Source of the DNA: Rhyzopertha dominica
Lineage: Eukaryota > Arthropoda > Insecta > Coleoptera > Bostrichidae
Reading direction: 5' to 3'
Assembly (NCBI GenBank): GCA_025024175.1
Contig: QCXZ01000064.1
Coordinates: forward strand, 4,712,001 to 4,776,000
DNA length: 64,000 nucleotides
Positions 12,395 through 23,700 of the stretch are shown here, in pieces (position 1 is the stretch's first letter; each line of letters begins with the position of its first letter). Below the pieces are notes generated by a model. It saw only the letters and a list, made by a program, of their open reading frames with translations. It was not told the origin of the DNA and ran no database searches. The position numbers were made by a program, and so were the translations under genes.

Positions 12395-13296
12395 TGGGAA
12401 ACCCTAGCCACAATGATCCTTCGGATTTCCTAGCTTCAGTCATGGATAATCTCATTTCAGCTTATGATAAAGACAGTGCCTTGGTCTTGCTCGATTTTTA
12501 AAAAGCGTTCGAGACTATGAATCATGGTCTGTTATGCGCCAAACTAAAGTCTTACTGTTTCAGCAGTTAGTCGGTACAGTTCATTAGATCTTATTTGAGC
12601 GATACAACTTAAGTGGTAAAATATAAAGATAGTCTCCTCTGAATTGTCGGTTAGGTCTGGTGTTCCGCAAGGCTCCATATTAGGACCACAACTTTTCATA
12701 ATATATACGTCTGATATACCGAACTCAGTTCGGGATTGTAGAGTAATAGCTTATACGCCGACGATATACAGTTATATTTTAGTTTCGATAAGCATGATTT
12801 CGCAAGGGCTGGCAAAATTCTGAATGAAGAACTTGAAAACTTAAGAAAATTGTCTGCTGAACACGGCCTTGAATTGAATTCGTCTAAGTCGCAGCTGATG
12901 GTCTTTGGCGATAAAAGTAGTACATTTCTTAAACAGTCTTTCAATGTTCATATAGATGGTACAAGGTTAAATTCCGTTGATCATAGTAGAAAATTGGGTC
13001 TCATTATGGACGCTCAGCTCCGGTTTAAGCTGCATGTAACTAAGTTAGTGCAAAAATTATTTTCTAACCTTAAGCTTTTGTATGCTTGTGGACATTTTTT
13101 AACTGTTAATTTGAAAAAGCAGTTTAGTGATGCACTCGTTCTCTCACACTTTTTTATATGGTACCTGTTGATAGAAACGGGGTTCAAAAGGTTCAGAATG
13201 CATGCTGTCCAAATATGTTCTTTAAATCTGATTTCTATAGAGCGCCTAGTCTGCCCAATGCATTTAAGATTACATATACTACATTTTATTTCATAA
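12395..13296 (+). pseudogene. Jockey-like RT fragment
   Basis: Frames on the plus strand give, in order: DSALVLLDF then KAFETMNHGLL (finger block, one stop between), SGVPQGSILGPQLF at about 12658-12700, YADDIQLYF at about 12754-12780 (catalytic Asp pair intact), then a clean frame 12850-13296 with HGLELNSSKSQLMVFG and a thumb/C-terminal region (SRKLGLIMD, LVLSHF). Stops and shifts before 12850 make it inactive. The endonuclease part is absent. Confidence 0.8.
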
Positions 13297-13324
13297 ATGC
13301 TTAACTTGTCTTCTTTTGGATTTC

Positions 13325-14140
13325 CTAGTACATTTTTATACTGTTATTGGCTGTAAAAGCCAGTTTTAAATGAAATGGTTTTAGAATGTTATGCAATCCT
13401 TTCGTAAGTCTAAAGTCAAATGGAATTTTAATGAATTTATGTTCTAAGGTGGGTGGAAAAGACAATGTGGTGGAGTTTAAAACATGTTTCTTATGTTGAA
13501 TTTTCCTAAGTAAGTTATTTACTATTTCGCTGGAGTAACCATTATGAATAGCAACATTCTTAATATATTTAAATTCTTTTTCAAAGTTAGATTTTGATAT
13601 AGGAAAATTGCCTAATCTGTTAACTAAGAAATTCAAAGCTGAAAGTTTATGTTGGTAAGAGTGTTGGGATTCATTGAGTATAAATCTATTTGTATTTGTA
13701 TGTTTCCTGTTTTTTTTCTTTACACCAGAACATCCAGAAAAGGAAAACGTCTTTTTTCTTCTTTTTTTCACTGCAAAATTAATGTTTGTGAAACGATTGT
13801 CTAAAGTTTTAAAAAAATGATCAATATTACATATTCTGGTGTCCAATACAGCAAAAACATCATCCACGTAACGTAGCCATATCCGAGGAAAATATTGGTT
13901 TTCGTTTTTAAGTTCGGTTTCAAAACAAAAATAAATTTGCCAGAAAGGGGGAAAGACTATTTCCCATGGCAGTCTCTTCGTGTTGTTCGAAAAACTCTTT
14001 GTTAATCTGGAAATTTAATGTATTCTTGAATTTTGATTTGTTCAATATTATTACTAGCCAATAGCTCCTCCAGATATTTTAACGTTTCTTGTATGGGTAC
14101 ACAGGGAAATAAGCATGTTATATAAAAAGAAACGAGTAGC
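13325..14140 (-). pseudogene. Penelope-like retroelement RT fragment
   Basis: From 14140 downward the minus strand reads VSFYITCLFPCVP, then after frame breaks a YVDDVFAVLD catalytic box at about 13870, followed by a long frame (13867-13325) with SALNFLVNRLGNFPIS, YIKNVAIHNGYS and LTKGLHNILKPF. These blocks are typical of Penelope-like RTs and their C-terminal region. The section that normally carries LPFLD is replaced by a lysine-rich stretch. The GIY-YIG endonuclease is not recognisable. Confidence 0.75.
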
Positions 14141-14289
14141 TCACCCTCCTAAAGTAGAATATTGTAATTTCTAATATTCTGGTTAGGGTTATTTTTTACT
14201 GTTTCGATTATTCAAATTTTATTTATTTATTAAGGTTAAGTAGAATAGCTTCTGCCTTTATTGCTCATGTATTACTCTCAGTATCTGCT

Positions 14290-14605
14290 CTTGTTTCAAA
14301 AAAACTTTCTGTTTTCAGCTTCCTAGTTAATTTGAAAAAGAACCCAAATGTATCAAGAATGTTTGCACTTCATAATGGGTACTCTAGTAAAATGGTAGAA
14401 AATTTAGGTACTTAGGAGGACACAGCACAAAAACAGATTGTACATGCAACCACTTTGTCTTTACCAACTACTGTAGAATATAAATTTGTCAAAATTTCCT
14501 TTGAACTTAGACTTACCAAAAGATTAGTACGTATCCTAAATCATTTTGTATAAAACTGGCTTTACTGCCAATAATGGTATAAAAAATCTTTTAGGAAATC
14601 CGAAG
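14290..14605 (+). pseudogene. Penelope-like fragment, opposite orientation
   Basis: Plus-strand frames read FALHNGYSSKMVENL, then ATTLSLPTTVEYKFVKIS and LTKRLVRILNHF, closely parallel to the C-terminal part of the neighbouring minus-strand copy at 13325-13600 but clearly diverged. This is a separate relic of a related element in inverted orientation, with stops near 14414 and 14550. Confidence 0.65.
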
Positions 14606-15209
14606 GATTGATTTCTTTCTCGGGTCATCTGAAATCGGTAGTGTATAAAACCCAGTCTGCCACAATCGAAGAATTGCGTCACAGGATTTTTCAAAAATGT
14701 CAGAGTATTCCAAACCAAACCTTTGGAAATGTCTGCTAAGAGTTCGAACACAGACCGTTTGGAGCAGAACAATTTATCAAAGTTCCGATTTCTTCTATGG
14801 ATTGACAAAGTTTTAGTAGTGCCGATGAAAGCCAGAAAAACTTCAAACGCAGAGATTTAAATTCATTTATTCTTGTGTAAAATTAATGTGCCTACATCGC
14901 TGGTGGAGAAGTTCAAATAAGTACGGGATTCAATTCTTGAAACTGAATTAAACCCGATTCAAAATTTCCATTCAGAAATATAATAAAGTTCAAAAATTAA
15001 TTGTTCAGATTTAGAATTCCCTTCTTTTGGGTGGCGATTTCGACCGACTTCTTCCAAGCTTCGACTTGTTTCTTGTATGCCGATAATCTAAAAGCCACGC
15101 TCCATGAGACTAAAAGCCCACTGTGTGTAAATAATGATTTCGTAACAGCTCGCGATCTAATTGATTCCCACAACCAGCTGATTACAGTTCATATCCCCCC
15201 TTCGTGAAC
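14606..15209. other. No gene recognised
   Basis: AT-rich spacer. A 68-codon open frame (15001-15207) starts with a TTG codon and has no recognisable content. Confidence 0.4.
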
Positions 15210-15529
15210 TCTTATCATGAGTCTGGCTTCGGCTGGCTTCGACCTAGTGCTGCGCCTCGGTGGTAGGGACTCTCACCTGCCGTTTGCAGCCGGCAACGTC
15301 GTCAGTCTTTGATGCCGTCCGCGGCAGAACGCCAGTCATCGCACCTGCCGTCTGCCCGGTAGCCTGATCGGACCTGGTGCATTCGCGTTCGAAGATTCTC
15401 CGAAGAGTGGCCTGAGTCGGGAGTTTTTTCTGCGGCCCGCGTTTAAGCTTGTGCTGTGGTGGTTGTTCCGTGGATGGCGCTTTGAAGAGCCCACTTGGAT
15501 TTGCGGAGCTGAGTTCACTTGTGCTGCTA
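15210..15529 (+). promoter_or_regulatory. GC-rich block ending at a splice-donor match: possible first exon
   Basis: Unlike the AT-rich surroundings this 320-bp block is GC- and CpG-rich and ends in GTAAGT (15530-15535), a consensus insect 5' splice site on the plus strand. No convincing coding frame crosses it. It could be an untranslated first exon with its promoter; the plus-strand CABIT gene at 54 kb has an upstream acceptor and needs such an exon, but a link is only a guess. Confidence 0.3.
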
Positions 15530-16061
15530 GTAAGTTTTCTCAGATCGCAAAATAATTTCTTTCGATTTTTTAATAATTTTTGTACCGATCGAAGACATCC
15601 GCCTCAATGCATATGGCCTAAATAGAAGTTTTGAGAAATAAGGTTTACAGCATGTTTAGAGTTTGTACCTATGCTGTATGGCATTTTGTAAAGAGTTGTA
15701 TGATTTTATAAATTTCCACATAAACTTCAATTCTTTGCCTCCTCTTTCGCTGTTTCGCTGTGTTCACACGCTTGAATTCGTGCCCAAAACGACCTTTTGA
15801 AATATATCAACAGCATCGCGTATCTTATTTTCCTAAATCTTCTACACTATCAATTGGTATTTGACGAACTTGTTCTTTTACCCTTCCTGATAGAAAATAA
15901 TCCAGAGGATTAAGTTTCTCAGTGGGCAAAGATTACTTCAATCTTTTCATATCCATTGATTAGGTAAAATTTAGCACTGCTATATAGGGTATTACGCGAC
16001 GAGCTTTATTAGAAGAATATCGGGAACCAATTGAAACAACTCCAAAACAAAACGACCTATA
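15530..16061. other. No gene recognised
   Basis: AT-rich spacer up to the TA target site of the next transposon. Confidence 0.45.
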
Positions 16062-17400
16062 GAGGATGTTTCACGAATGATAATGACCCTGACGAAATTA
16101 AAAATGCAACCCAAAATACATTCTCATAGCCAATGTGGTTATTTTACACAATGGTATTGTTTTAAAAATAAATTGGGAATCAATGACAGCTATGCGCTAT
16201 GGTTCCTGTCACTGTATTTATTAAAAGTCAAAATGTATGCAAATGATGAGACTTGAATTATGTTTAAGGACAAACTGGCCACCACTGAAAAAGTCAAGAG
16301 AAAGAACAGCAACAGGCGCTGACAATGAAATTAGAGTATTGGAAATGATTGACGAAAATCCTCATATTAGTGAAAGGGTAGTCCCAAGAGCAACCGGTAT
16401 TAGTCTTCAGTACACCGAATAATTAAATGCAATCAATTTCATCCGTATCACTTGCAATTGGTTCAGGCCTCAAAGGAGACAGATTATCCTAAAAGACTGG
16501 CTTTTTGTAACTTTTTTCGGGAACACCAAAATTTGAATGTGACATTTTATAACAACATTTGCTTCTCAGATGAAGCAAGATTTTCTAATAATGGTGGAGT
16601 GAACAAACATAACATGCATTATTATGCGCAAAAAAAATCCACGTTGGATTCGAGAAGGACGTTTTCAAACTATCTACTCGACGAATATCTGGTGCGTAAT
16701 ATTGGGGAACCAAATTGTTGGGCCTTATTTTTTTCGCGATAGTTTAAACAGCAATACTTATCTAAATTTTACTATCTACTACTATATCTAACATTTTACC
16801 GGTACTTCTCCAAAATGTAAATTTGCANGTAAGACAAGATCTAGGGTTCCAACAAGATGGGGCACCCGTGCATTATCATAAAATTGTGCGAAATCATCTT
16901 GATTTGGTTTTGCCTAACCGATGGATAGGAAGAGGTTCAATTAATCCTTGCCCACCGAGAAGCCCGGACCTTACTCCTTTGGATTTTTTTCTGTGGGGAA
17001 TGGTAAAAGAGCAAGTATACCAAACACCAATTGAAAGTGTAGAAAATTTAGAAAATAGAATACGTAATGCATGTAGATCCATCACTCCAGAAATGTTAAT
17101 GCATGTTAAAAGATCGTTTTGGGCACGAATTCAAGCTTGTGAAAACAGCGGAGGGCGACATTTTGAGCATTTATTACATTAATGTTATTGAATAAACATT
17201 TTTCAAAAATAAATTTTTTACAATACCGAATTTACTTAAAGCAAATGATTGAAGTTTATGTAAAAATTTACGAATTTATACAGTTCTCTACGTTTTATAT
17301 TTTTTAAGACGATGAACAATTATCAATGTTACCTCCGCAAATGTATTTTGGGTTGCATTTTTAATTTCGTCCGGGGCTTTATCATTCGCGAAACAACCTG
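16062..17400 (+). mobile_element. DD41D mariner-type transposon, 1339 bp
   Basis: Left end GAGGATGTTTCACGAATGAT at 16062, right end the inverted form finishing at 17400, with TA outside both (16060-16061 and 17401-17402). The terminal repeats are about 55-60 bp. The same family is present at 30639-32085 and in the duplicated copy at 42233-43679. The coding part is decayed. Confidence 0.85.
16237..17182 (+). pseudogene. DD41D transposase, broken
   Basis: Three frames join in order: a helix-turn-helix region (IRVLEMIDENPHISE, ATGIS), the first catalytic segment CFSDEARFSNNGGVNKHN, and a C-terminal frame with QQDGAPVHYH, WIGR, CPPRSPDLTPLDFFLWG and HFEHLLH. Between the second Asp (QQDGAP) and the third (PLDFF) there are 41 residues, the DD41D signature described for rosa/Visitor-type Tc1/mariner elements. 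All three catalytic Asp codons survive, but frame breaks near 16420, 16740 and a loss of about 120 bp at the 5' end compared with the 30-kb copy make it inactive. Confidence 0.85.
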
Positions 17401-17402
17401 TA

Positions 17403-17852
17403 AAGATGCAGTTTGAAAAATTCAATTCCTTACGAAATATTCTACATTACTAACTTACAACACCTTACGTTTTTGCAGAATTTTACTAATTAAGGAGAAC
17501 TCATTTCAAAGAATATTTATCTCGGATAACTTGATTTTTTTAAATAGAACGGCATTTATACTTTTACATTATCTGGAGCTAAATTTAGTGATCTTTCATG
17601 TTAGGTCCAATTCTTAAAAGTTTAAGAAATATCTGCGATTGTTTTTATGATACAATGACAGCACAGAGATTATGTCACATGCAAGTTTTTGTATTTTGTA
17701 GTATTTTCACTAATTCCATGACAAGTAAATACCGTAAAAAGAATGAAAAGAATGAAATGAAAAGTTGTAACAACAATAAAAAATAAAACAAGAGTAGCAA
17801 CAGTGAAAACAATTGTATAGTGATTAGGTAGAAGAAAACACAAGAAGAAAGC
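17403..17852. other. No gene recognised
   Basis: AT-rich spacer; nothing supported. Confidence 0.45.
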
Positions 17853-18341
17853 TTAAGGCTTAATTAAATGTTCAAACACATCACCAACTCTCGAAATACT
17901 TCCATGATTCAAAGCGTTCAATGCCCCTGGTATACTGCCCGTTAAGTCGTTTTTAGTGGTCACATGAGTTCTGTACTCTTGCTCTTTTACATAACGCCAA
18001 ATAAAATGATCAGGGGGTATTAAATCAGGAGATAGTGGTGGAAACTTATATGGACCATTGTGTGCAATCCAACGATCACTAAACATTTCCTTCACGACTT
18101 CTCCAAAAGCTTGATTGGCATCTGCTTGTACACCATCCATCTGATACCATGCATTATTGGCTTCAGCTGCAGTGAGACAACGCAAGCTCGCATTTATAGC
18201 TTTTCTTAAAACAAAAATGTATTTTGCGCTGTCTAGATTTTCGTCGTAAAAATATACTGCAAGTATTCTATTACTTTTAATTGCACAGACCATAATAGTT
18301 ATTCTTGTATCTAGAACGCGAAATGATACTTTTGCGTTCAA
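17853..18341 (-). pseudogene. DD41D-type transposase C-terminal relic
   Basis: A 162-codon frame contains AWYQMDGVQAD (second Asp), WIAHNGPYKFPPLSPDLIPP and DHFIWRYVKEQEYRT (third Asp), ending VGDVFEHLIKP. The spacing between the two Asp residues is again 41, so it belongs to the same broad group as the 16-kb element but is strongly diverged from it. The N-terminal part and first Asp are not found; upstream lies an inverted repeat (18305-18400). Confidence 0.75.
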
Positions 18342-18400
18342 GAATGGAAATTATTCCATCCATTCGAGGACGCAAAAGCATTTCGCGTTCGAGATACAAA
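18305..18400. repeat. Short inverted repeat, arms about 41 bp
   Basis: Left arm from 18305 (TTGTATCTAGAACGCGAAAT) is mirrored by the right arm ending near 18400 (ATTTCGCGTTCGAGATACAA) around a loop near 18350. A few mismatches are present. It overlaps the start of the 17853-18341 relic and may be transposon termini brought together or a hairpin-forming sequence. Confidence 0.6.
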
Positions 18401-18633
18401 CAATATTTTTTTCGAAAACTGCAATAAAATGAGATAATTGTATGTATAACAATTTAATTTGTATTTGCAATCCTTTAAACTACTGTTTGTATCAAGAAAT
18501 TTTAGGTGCGGCGGCGTTGCTTGTCATAACAATATATAAATAAACAATAAACATTGTTTGTCAGAAAAAGTAATTTCAGAATTAAAATATATTGTAATTA
18601 TCCTTATTCTAAAGGGTGTGAAAGAGTGTTTAA

Positions 18634-19513
18634 TTGAAATTGAGCTCGGAAAGTGAAGAGGAGCATTTACCAGGAGAAGTAATGGAAGCGGCGCAAGGTG
18701 CTGTTTCACAATTAATACCTAAAAAATCGTCGAGACAGTACGAGATCGCCTACAACGAATTTAAAGCGTGGTGCAGTTCAAAGAAAATTCAAAAAGTATC
18801 CGCAGCGGTATTACTGACATATTTCGAACATAAAATTAAAATGTACACTGAATGCTAAAGAAAATGTAAATATCGAGAAATTTTCGAAACTAATACCACA
18901 TATAAAAAAGTCCAGAATTCTAACAAAATAAGAAATTGAGAGATTTTTACAAGAGGCACCTGATAGATTTCTGCTAGAAAAGGTAATTCAAATTAATATA
19001 AATCTATTGATCTTCTGATCAACTTTTGAAGTCATTTTAATTGTTATTTGTGGAGGTTTGAGAAGAGATGAGCTACTGAAAATAACGACAGATGATGTCG
19101 AAGACAAGAATTCAGTTATTATTATAAGAATTCCTGATTTCAAGACTCATACTTTGAGATGTTTTGTGATTTCAGATCCAGATTAAATGAAGATATGCCG
19201 CAAATACTGTGATTTACGTCCGGCAGTTAGTATAGGTACAAGATTTTTTGTTAAGTATGTCAAGGAAAAAGGTGTTAACCAAGTGGCTGGCGTCAACAAA
19301 ATAAGGAATGTGCCAAAAAATAGCAATGTATCTCAATTTGCCTCATCCAGAAACTTCAAACGTTCTTCCGTCACTCTATTAGCCGACGCAGGCGTCGATA
19401 TTACCACGATTAAACCACATGGGGGGTGGCGTTCTAGTACGGTAGCGAAGACTTATATAGAAGATTCTATTCAAAATAAAATTTCAGTCGCAAATAAACT
19501 GTTACCATCTTGA
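18634..19513 (+). pseudogene. Tyrosine recombinase relic, Crypton-like (copy 1)
   Basis: Frames on the plus strand give an N-terminal SAM-like core-binding region (SSRQYEIAYNEFKAWC, LLTYFEHKIK), a linker (KENVNIEKFSKLIPHIKKS, ILTK then a stop), the first catalytic Arg block GGLRRDELLKITTDDVED near 19050, and a C-terminal frame 19187-19513 with FKRSSVTLLADAG, HGGWRSSTVAKTYIEDS. The terminal Tyr is kept but the His of the HxxR motif is lost (ASSRNFKRSS). Stops at 18856 and elsewhere show decay. The homologous non-coding tail runs to about 19680. Family assignment to Cryptons rests on domain order and absence of an attached RT; a DIRS/Ngaro origin is possible. Confidence 0.7.
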
Positions 19514-19715
19514 GCAAAGCCTACAGAACTTGCCAATAATACAACGTGCGCAGTAAACTTAAACAGTTATAGCAGGTACTTTCAATTTACATGTAGTGCA
19601 AAATAAATTGTAATCGAGGTTACTGTTTGTTTTTCATTAAAATATTATATTATGTAAAATGTATATAAATAAAATCATAAGACGATCTTGGTCTACGACG
19701 AGCTCAAGACCGGTC

Positions 19716-19722
19716 TATAAAT
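19716..19722 (+). promoter_or_regulatory. TATA-box-like motif
   Basis: TATAAAT preceded by a GC-rich 20-mer and followed about 20-25 bases later by TTAGACAG. It could be the promoter of a decayed element; no intact gene follows. Confidence 0.2.
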
Positions 19723-19869
19723 AAGGGCATTAGACAGATTTGGTAGTCTGGTCGAAAGTTTTCGAGAAATTAATGGTTCGGCAGTTAATTGTTCATGTAA
19801 ATACATATGAATTACTCCTGGAAACCTAGTGTGGCTTTCACAATAGCTACAGATGTTAGGCAGCATTGG

Positions 19870-20095
19870 TAAATGTTACCGACAATAACTTATCGGCTCT
19901 CAATGATGGCAGGTTATGTCTCTCGGTATTACTTCTTCATGGCGTTCGACTTTAGACCATGACCTTCTGTTGGGTTTGGGTCCAGACGCTTTGCGGCTGT
20001 TTAAGAGTTATCTCTAGGGCAAGGACTCAATAATTTTTCAGAACCTTCTACAATGGTATGTGGTGTACCTCAAGGATCGGTTTTGGGACCATTAC
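19870..20095 (+). pseudogene. Short jockey-like RT fragment
   Basis: Across two frames the plus strand reads DHDLLLGLGPDALRLFKSYL and then MVCGVPQGSVLGPLL, the finger-palm part of a jockey-like RT. It is cut on both sides; the right end abuts a mariner fragment. Confidence 0.65.
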
Positions 20096-20239
20096 TTTGG
20101 GGAATCCTTCAATATTTTCCGGAGGGGTTACAGAAATTGGTCTTCTTGGTCGATACTCATCTTTTTCGTCTGATCTTCCTCTTTTAATATGCGCAACCCA
20201 CTTTTTAATAGTGGTACATGAAGGACACTGACCATCCAA
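20096..20239 (-). pseudogene. Mariner transposase N-terminal fragment
   Basis: The minus strand reads CPSCTTIKKWVAHIKRGRSD and RPRRPISVTPPENIE, the helix-turn-helix and linker of a DD34D mariner transposase (the family shows 'PSxxTVxKW...F..GR...D...GRP...TTPENI'). No catalytic domain is attached. Confidence 0.65.
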
Positions 20240-22062
20240 GGTTTCTGGCTTCTTAATTTCTTAAATTTAGCTACAGCTAAATTATCCGCAATATTCTAAA
20301 ATTATAAACAGGATTAACGTTTTCTGAAATGGTCCCGAAAGTTTGTCTTCTAGAGTGATTTCTTTAATGTCTACTCAAATATGTTAAAAAAGAATTCGCG
20401 TTAGCTCTTTATTATGCCCTGAATCCTTCTAAGCAAATGGACCCGTAACAATAGGCTGCCTCAATGTCTGTGCTCACATCGTAGGTTGTTGCTCAAACAC
20501 GGATCTGAGTCCGTTACACGTCGAGCTAATTGAAAACCACCGAGAAAGTCGCTAAAAGATGTCTGTTGGAAATACGCTAATCGAAATACCTAATGGAAAC
20601 AGAGGCGGAACCGCAGAAGTAAGTAAACAGCTACTTGTGAAAATGATTGGAAAGGCGTACACTTATTATCGAAATTATATTAGAGCGTTTCACTCGTTCG
20701 CTTTTTAATAAGTACTGCACCTTATTTTTTTGAATTAATATCTTGGTACCATATTTTCGTGTTTTAATAACTATAATCTGTATTCAAATCAAATAACGTA
20801 GCTAGTTACAAAAATTCACTAACATTAAATTATCCAATTATCCTCAGGGTCTTGAACCTTTAATTATTATTAGAATTACATTACTTTATCGCAATGGCGT
20901 TACCGCTTCGAATCCAAATTCTCTCTCCGCGTGACGTCATGCGCACAACACACAAAACCTACCACACACTATTTCCTTGTATCCTCTAATCTATTTCACT
21001 GAAGACAGTCTTTATTTCGATNCCTTTAGAGGAATACCCGAAGCACGCCCGTGGTAATGGGTCTCCAGGAACGTGCTGGCCAGAACATGATCTATTAGCG
21101 CGTTCTGCTGCAACCAGAGTGTGCAAATATTTACATGCCTTGAACTTCTTCGGCGCAATAAACCGGACCGCTTCAGTAGGTGTCAATGGACATCCAAGAA
21201 GCAGATGTCCGATGTTTGTTTCTATTATTTATGTTACACAGTTGCAGTGTTGTCTCACGCCATTAGGAGTGCAACCTTGTAGATGTGTTAACGCACTTTC
21301 CTTAACGGAATGGGTAAACAAGAGCAAGAGGGCAGGGAGCGTCCAAGGGCTTCAACCAGACAGGACTGGCTTGTCCTTCCTGGGGAAGATTTATCCGAGC
21401 CAATCAAAACACCCATAAGAAAATTTACCGAGATGTTGGCAATTCATTTTAAAACAATAAGTGCATAATTTTGTTACAATTACAGCAAATTAGCTTTCCA
21501 ACTTTGGTTTATTTTTGTTTATGAAGAATTTTGCTTCGAAAGTGTTAAAGTAGATATGCAGAGGTTATATCGAAATGAAAGATAGTCTTCCGCCAGCATG
21601 CATGCAACAGCGCATCGAATAAAATAATAAAAATAGTAAGTATATGCAAAAAACGATGAATAAAGAATCATTAAACTGAAAAAAAAATACCGCCATAAAA
21701 TTTACCACGTACGAGACGAAGCGATTATCTTAAGTTTACCCAAAGACCATTTACAGTTGTGCTTCTTTAAGAAGCATCCCCATGGTAAAATCGTAACCAC
21801 CGTCGTCTTCGACAGCCTTGGAACTGTTCAGAACCGGATTTCTGATATATTAAATACAGTGTTTCAAACTAACAAGCCTGTCATACCGCGTCTTAAACAA
21901 ATAATTGAACCGTTTAAAATTGAACAAAACGCACCAATAGTTATTTAATTATGTCTATAAACTCTTATCATTTTCATTGGTGTACAAGTTATTTGTACAT
22001 TTTTCCAAAGACTAGTTTTGCCGTTATTCTTGCGAATTCTGATGATGACTGTTACCGAAATA
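20240..22062. other. No gene recognised
   Basis: AT-rich with a higher-GC island at about 20880-21380. Frames at 20986-21186 (minus) and 21119-21418 (plus) overlap on opposite strands, and one contains an N; neither is recognised. A 63-codon frame at 21757-21948 is also unrecognised. Confidence 0.4.
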
Positions 22063-22985
22063 TACTGCTCAAAATGGTCTAAGGAACATATTCTGACGTT
22101 AACTTCAGTATTTATGCCTCGTCGTCAAATCGTAGGTTCCTGCGCCAGGCTTGCTTTCATTTGTTTTAAACTGAAGTTTGACACATAATGTGTATTCGGT
22201 GGAATAATAACGTGTTCATTGATAAAACTGGAATATGGAGCGTCGACATTTGATTAGGGATGAAATGTTACGTGCTGTTGGAATGTTAGAGGGTGGTTGT
22301 GCATAAACTCAAGTTGCGACTGCATTTGCCACTGCAAAGAGCAAGGGAGATGGTTTATCATGTCCAGAACTTAGATGGGGTCACAGTTTCAGACCAAACT
22401 GTCAGAAACCATCTACGTGAAGCAGGTCTACACAGTCGTCTTCCAATTACAGTTCCAACTGTCTCGCTGATGAACAGATTCGTGTTCTTCCGTGCCCTCC
22501 TCAATCGCCAGACATGAATCCTATTCAGCATGTGTGGGACATGCTTCAAAGAAGGTTAACATCATTTATGCCTAATATCCATAACCGTACTGATTTTGAA
22601 AATCTCTTGGGGAAGCAATGGAATTTGATTCCACAAGAAGCCATCGATCGATGGATTTTGAGCATACCTAGGAGATGTCAGGCTATTATTAATTCTCGAG
22701 GTGGTAACACAGCGTACTAGGTTCACTAAGAATTGAAGAAAACTGTATTTTTGAATTTTGTTGTGTTCGTGTGTTGTAATTCATTATTATAAAATGTATC
22801 TTTCGTAAAATTTTAGTTAATTTGTATTTAATTACCAATAAACTTTCTAATTCTTGTCTAATTTTTTATACAATCTTTCTGCTGTTATTGCAAGTTGCAG
22901 TTTCAAGTATTCTTAACATTAGAATAGGTCCAAATTTAATTAAACCCAGAAAAACTGTAAGTTTTTTACACCATTTTGAGCAGTG
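22063..22985 (+). mobile_element. Tc1-like element, internally deleted
   Basis: The ends ACTGCTCAAAATGG (left, 22064) and CCATTTTGAGCAGT (right, 22971) are inverted and flanked by TA (22061-22062, 22986-22987). The 923 bp are well under the roughly 1.6 kb of complete Tc1 elements. It carries only the two ends of a Tc1 transposase. Confidence 0.75.
22235..22720 (+). pseudogene. Tc1 transposase, middle missing
   Basis: The 5' part reads MERRHLIRDEMLRAVGMLEG and continues through a helix-turn-helix (VSDQTVRNHLREAGLHSRLP). It then jumps directly to the C-terminal block QIRVLPCPPQSPDMNPIQHV and WDMLQRRL, ending ARG-GNTAY-like. The first two catalytic Asp residues have been deleted, and the usual final Glu of the NPIEHVW motif is a Gln here. 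There is an in-frame stop near 22303 and a frame change near 22470. Confidence 0.75.
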
Positions 22986-23207
22986 TATATAAAACAGATT
23001 ACCTGATGACATACTTATATTTTACGGGATTATTATTCTTAGGAATGGACACAACCATCGATTTCTTCAAGATTCAGGCACGATATTAAGATCGACACAG
23101 GATATAATACAAAATTTATAGATAGGTCATCATGGCTGGAAGCATTAGTACTTGTTGATGTTAAAATACCTATAGTTCATTTGTAAATGTAAACTCAAAG
23201 TCACCAT

Positions 23208-23700
23208 TTACAACAAACGATCTGTGCTAATATTACTGCATGGAAGGTCAAAAAGAAACTTATTATATTCAATAGGTGAGTCTAGTTGATTGGATATGAC
23301 AGGTACATTATTTTTAAAATTGGTTCCTAACAATTTTAATTCCGAAAACAGTTTTGATTTACCAATTGATGATAATCGGTATTGCAGGTACGCTGTCTTC
23401 TCCAGAACTAAAGAGTTATTTACCAAATTTCTCAGTGACCTATAATAATCCACATGACTTTGATTTTTAGTTTTCTTATAGCGAGTGAGGGCCTTATCAT
23501 GTAGGTGCATCATAAACCTGAGATTATCAGAGAACCAGGGTGTTATATGCTTCGTGAGTTTACGTTTAACGATAGTAGCACGATTGTTGTATATCTGTAG
23601 AAGCTGATAATTTAGAAATTCAGCTTTGTCGTTCGCTTTAGGAATTTCGTATACTTGTGTATAATGTGTATTAAAAGCTTGGACCATCATACCGTATTTG
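23208..23700 (-). pseudogene. Jockey-like element linker region
   Basis: A 160-codon frame reads LTKHITPWFSDNLRFMMHLH, DKALTRYKKTKNQSH, YYRSLRNLVNNSLVLEKTAY and SKLFSELKLLG. This is the conserved region between the endonuclease and RT of jockey-like ORF2 proteins. Neither flanking enzyme domain is present. Confidence 0.75.

Noticed and set aside
21119..21418. 99-codon plus-strand frame in a higher-GC patch
   Set aside because: It overlaps an equally open minus-strand frame, contains no recognisable motif and has no codon or splice support.
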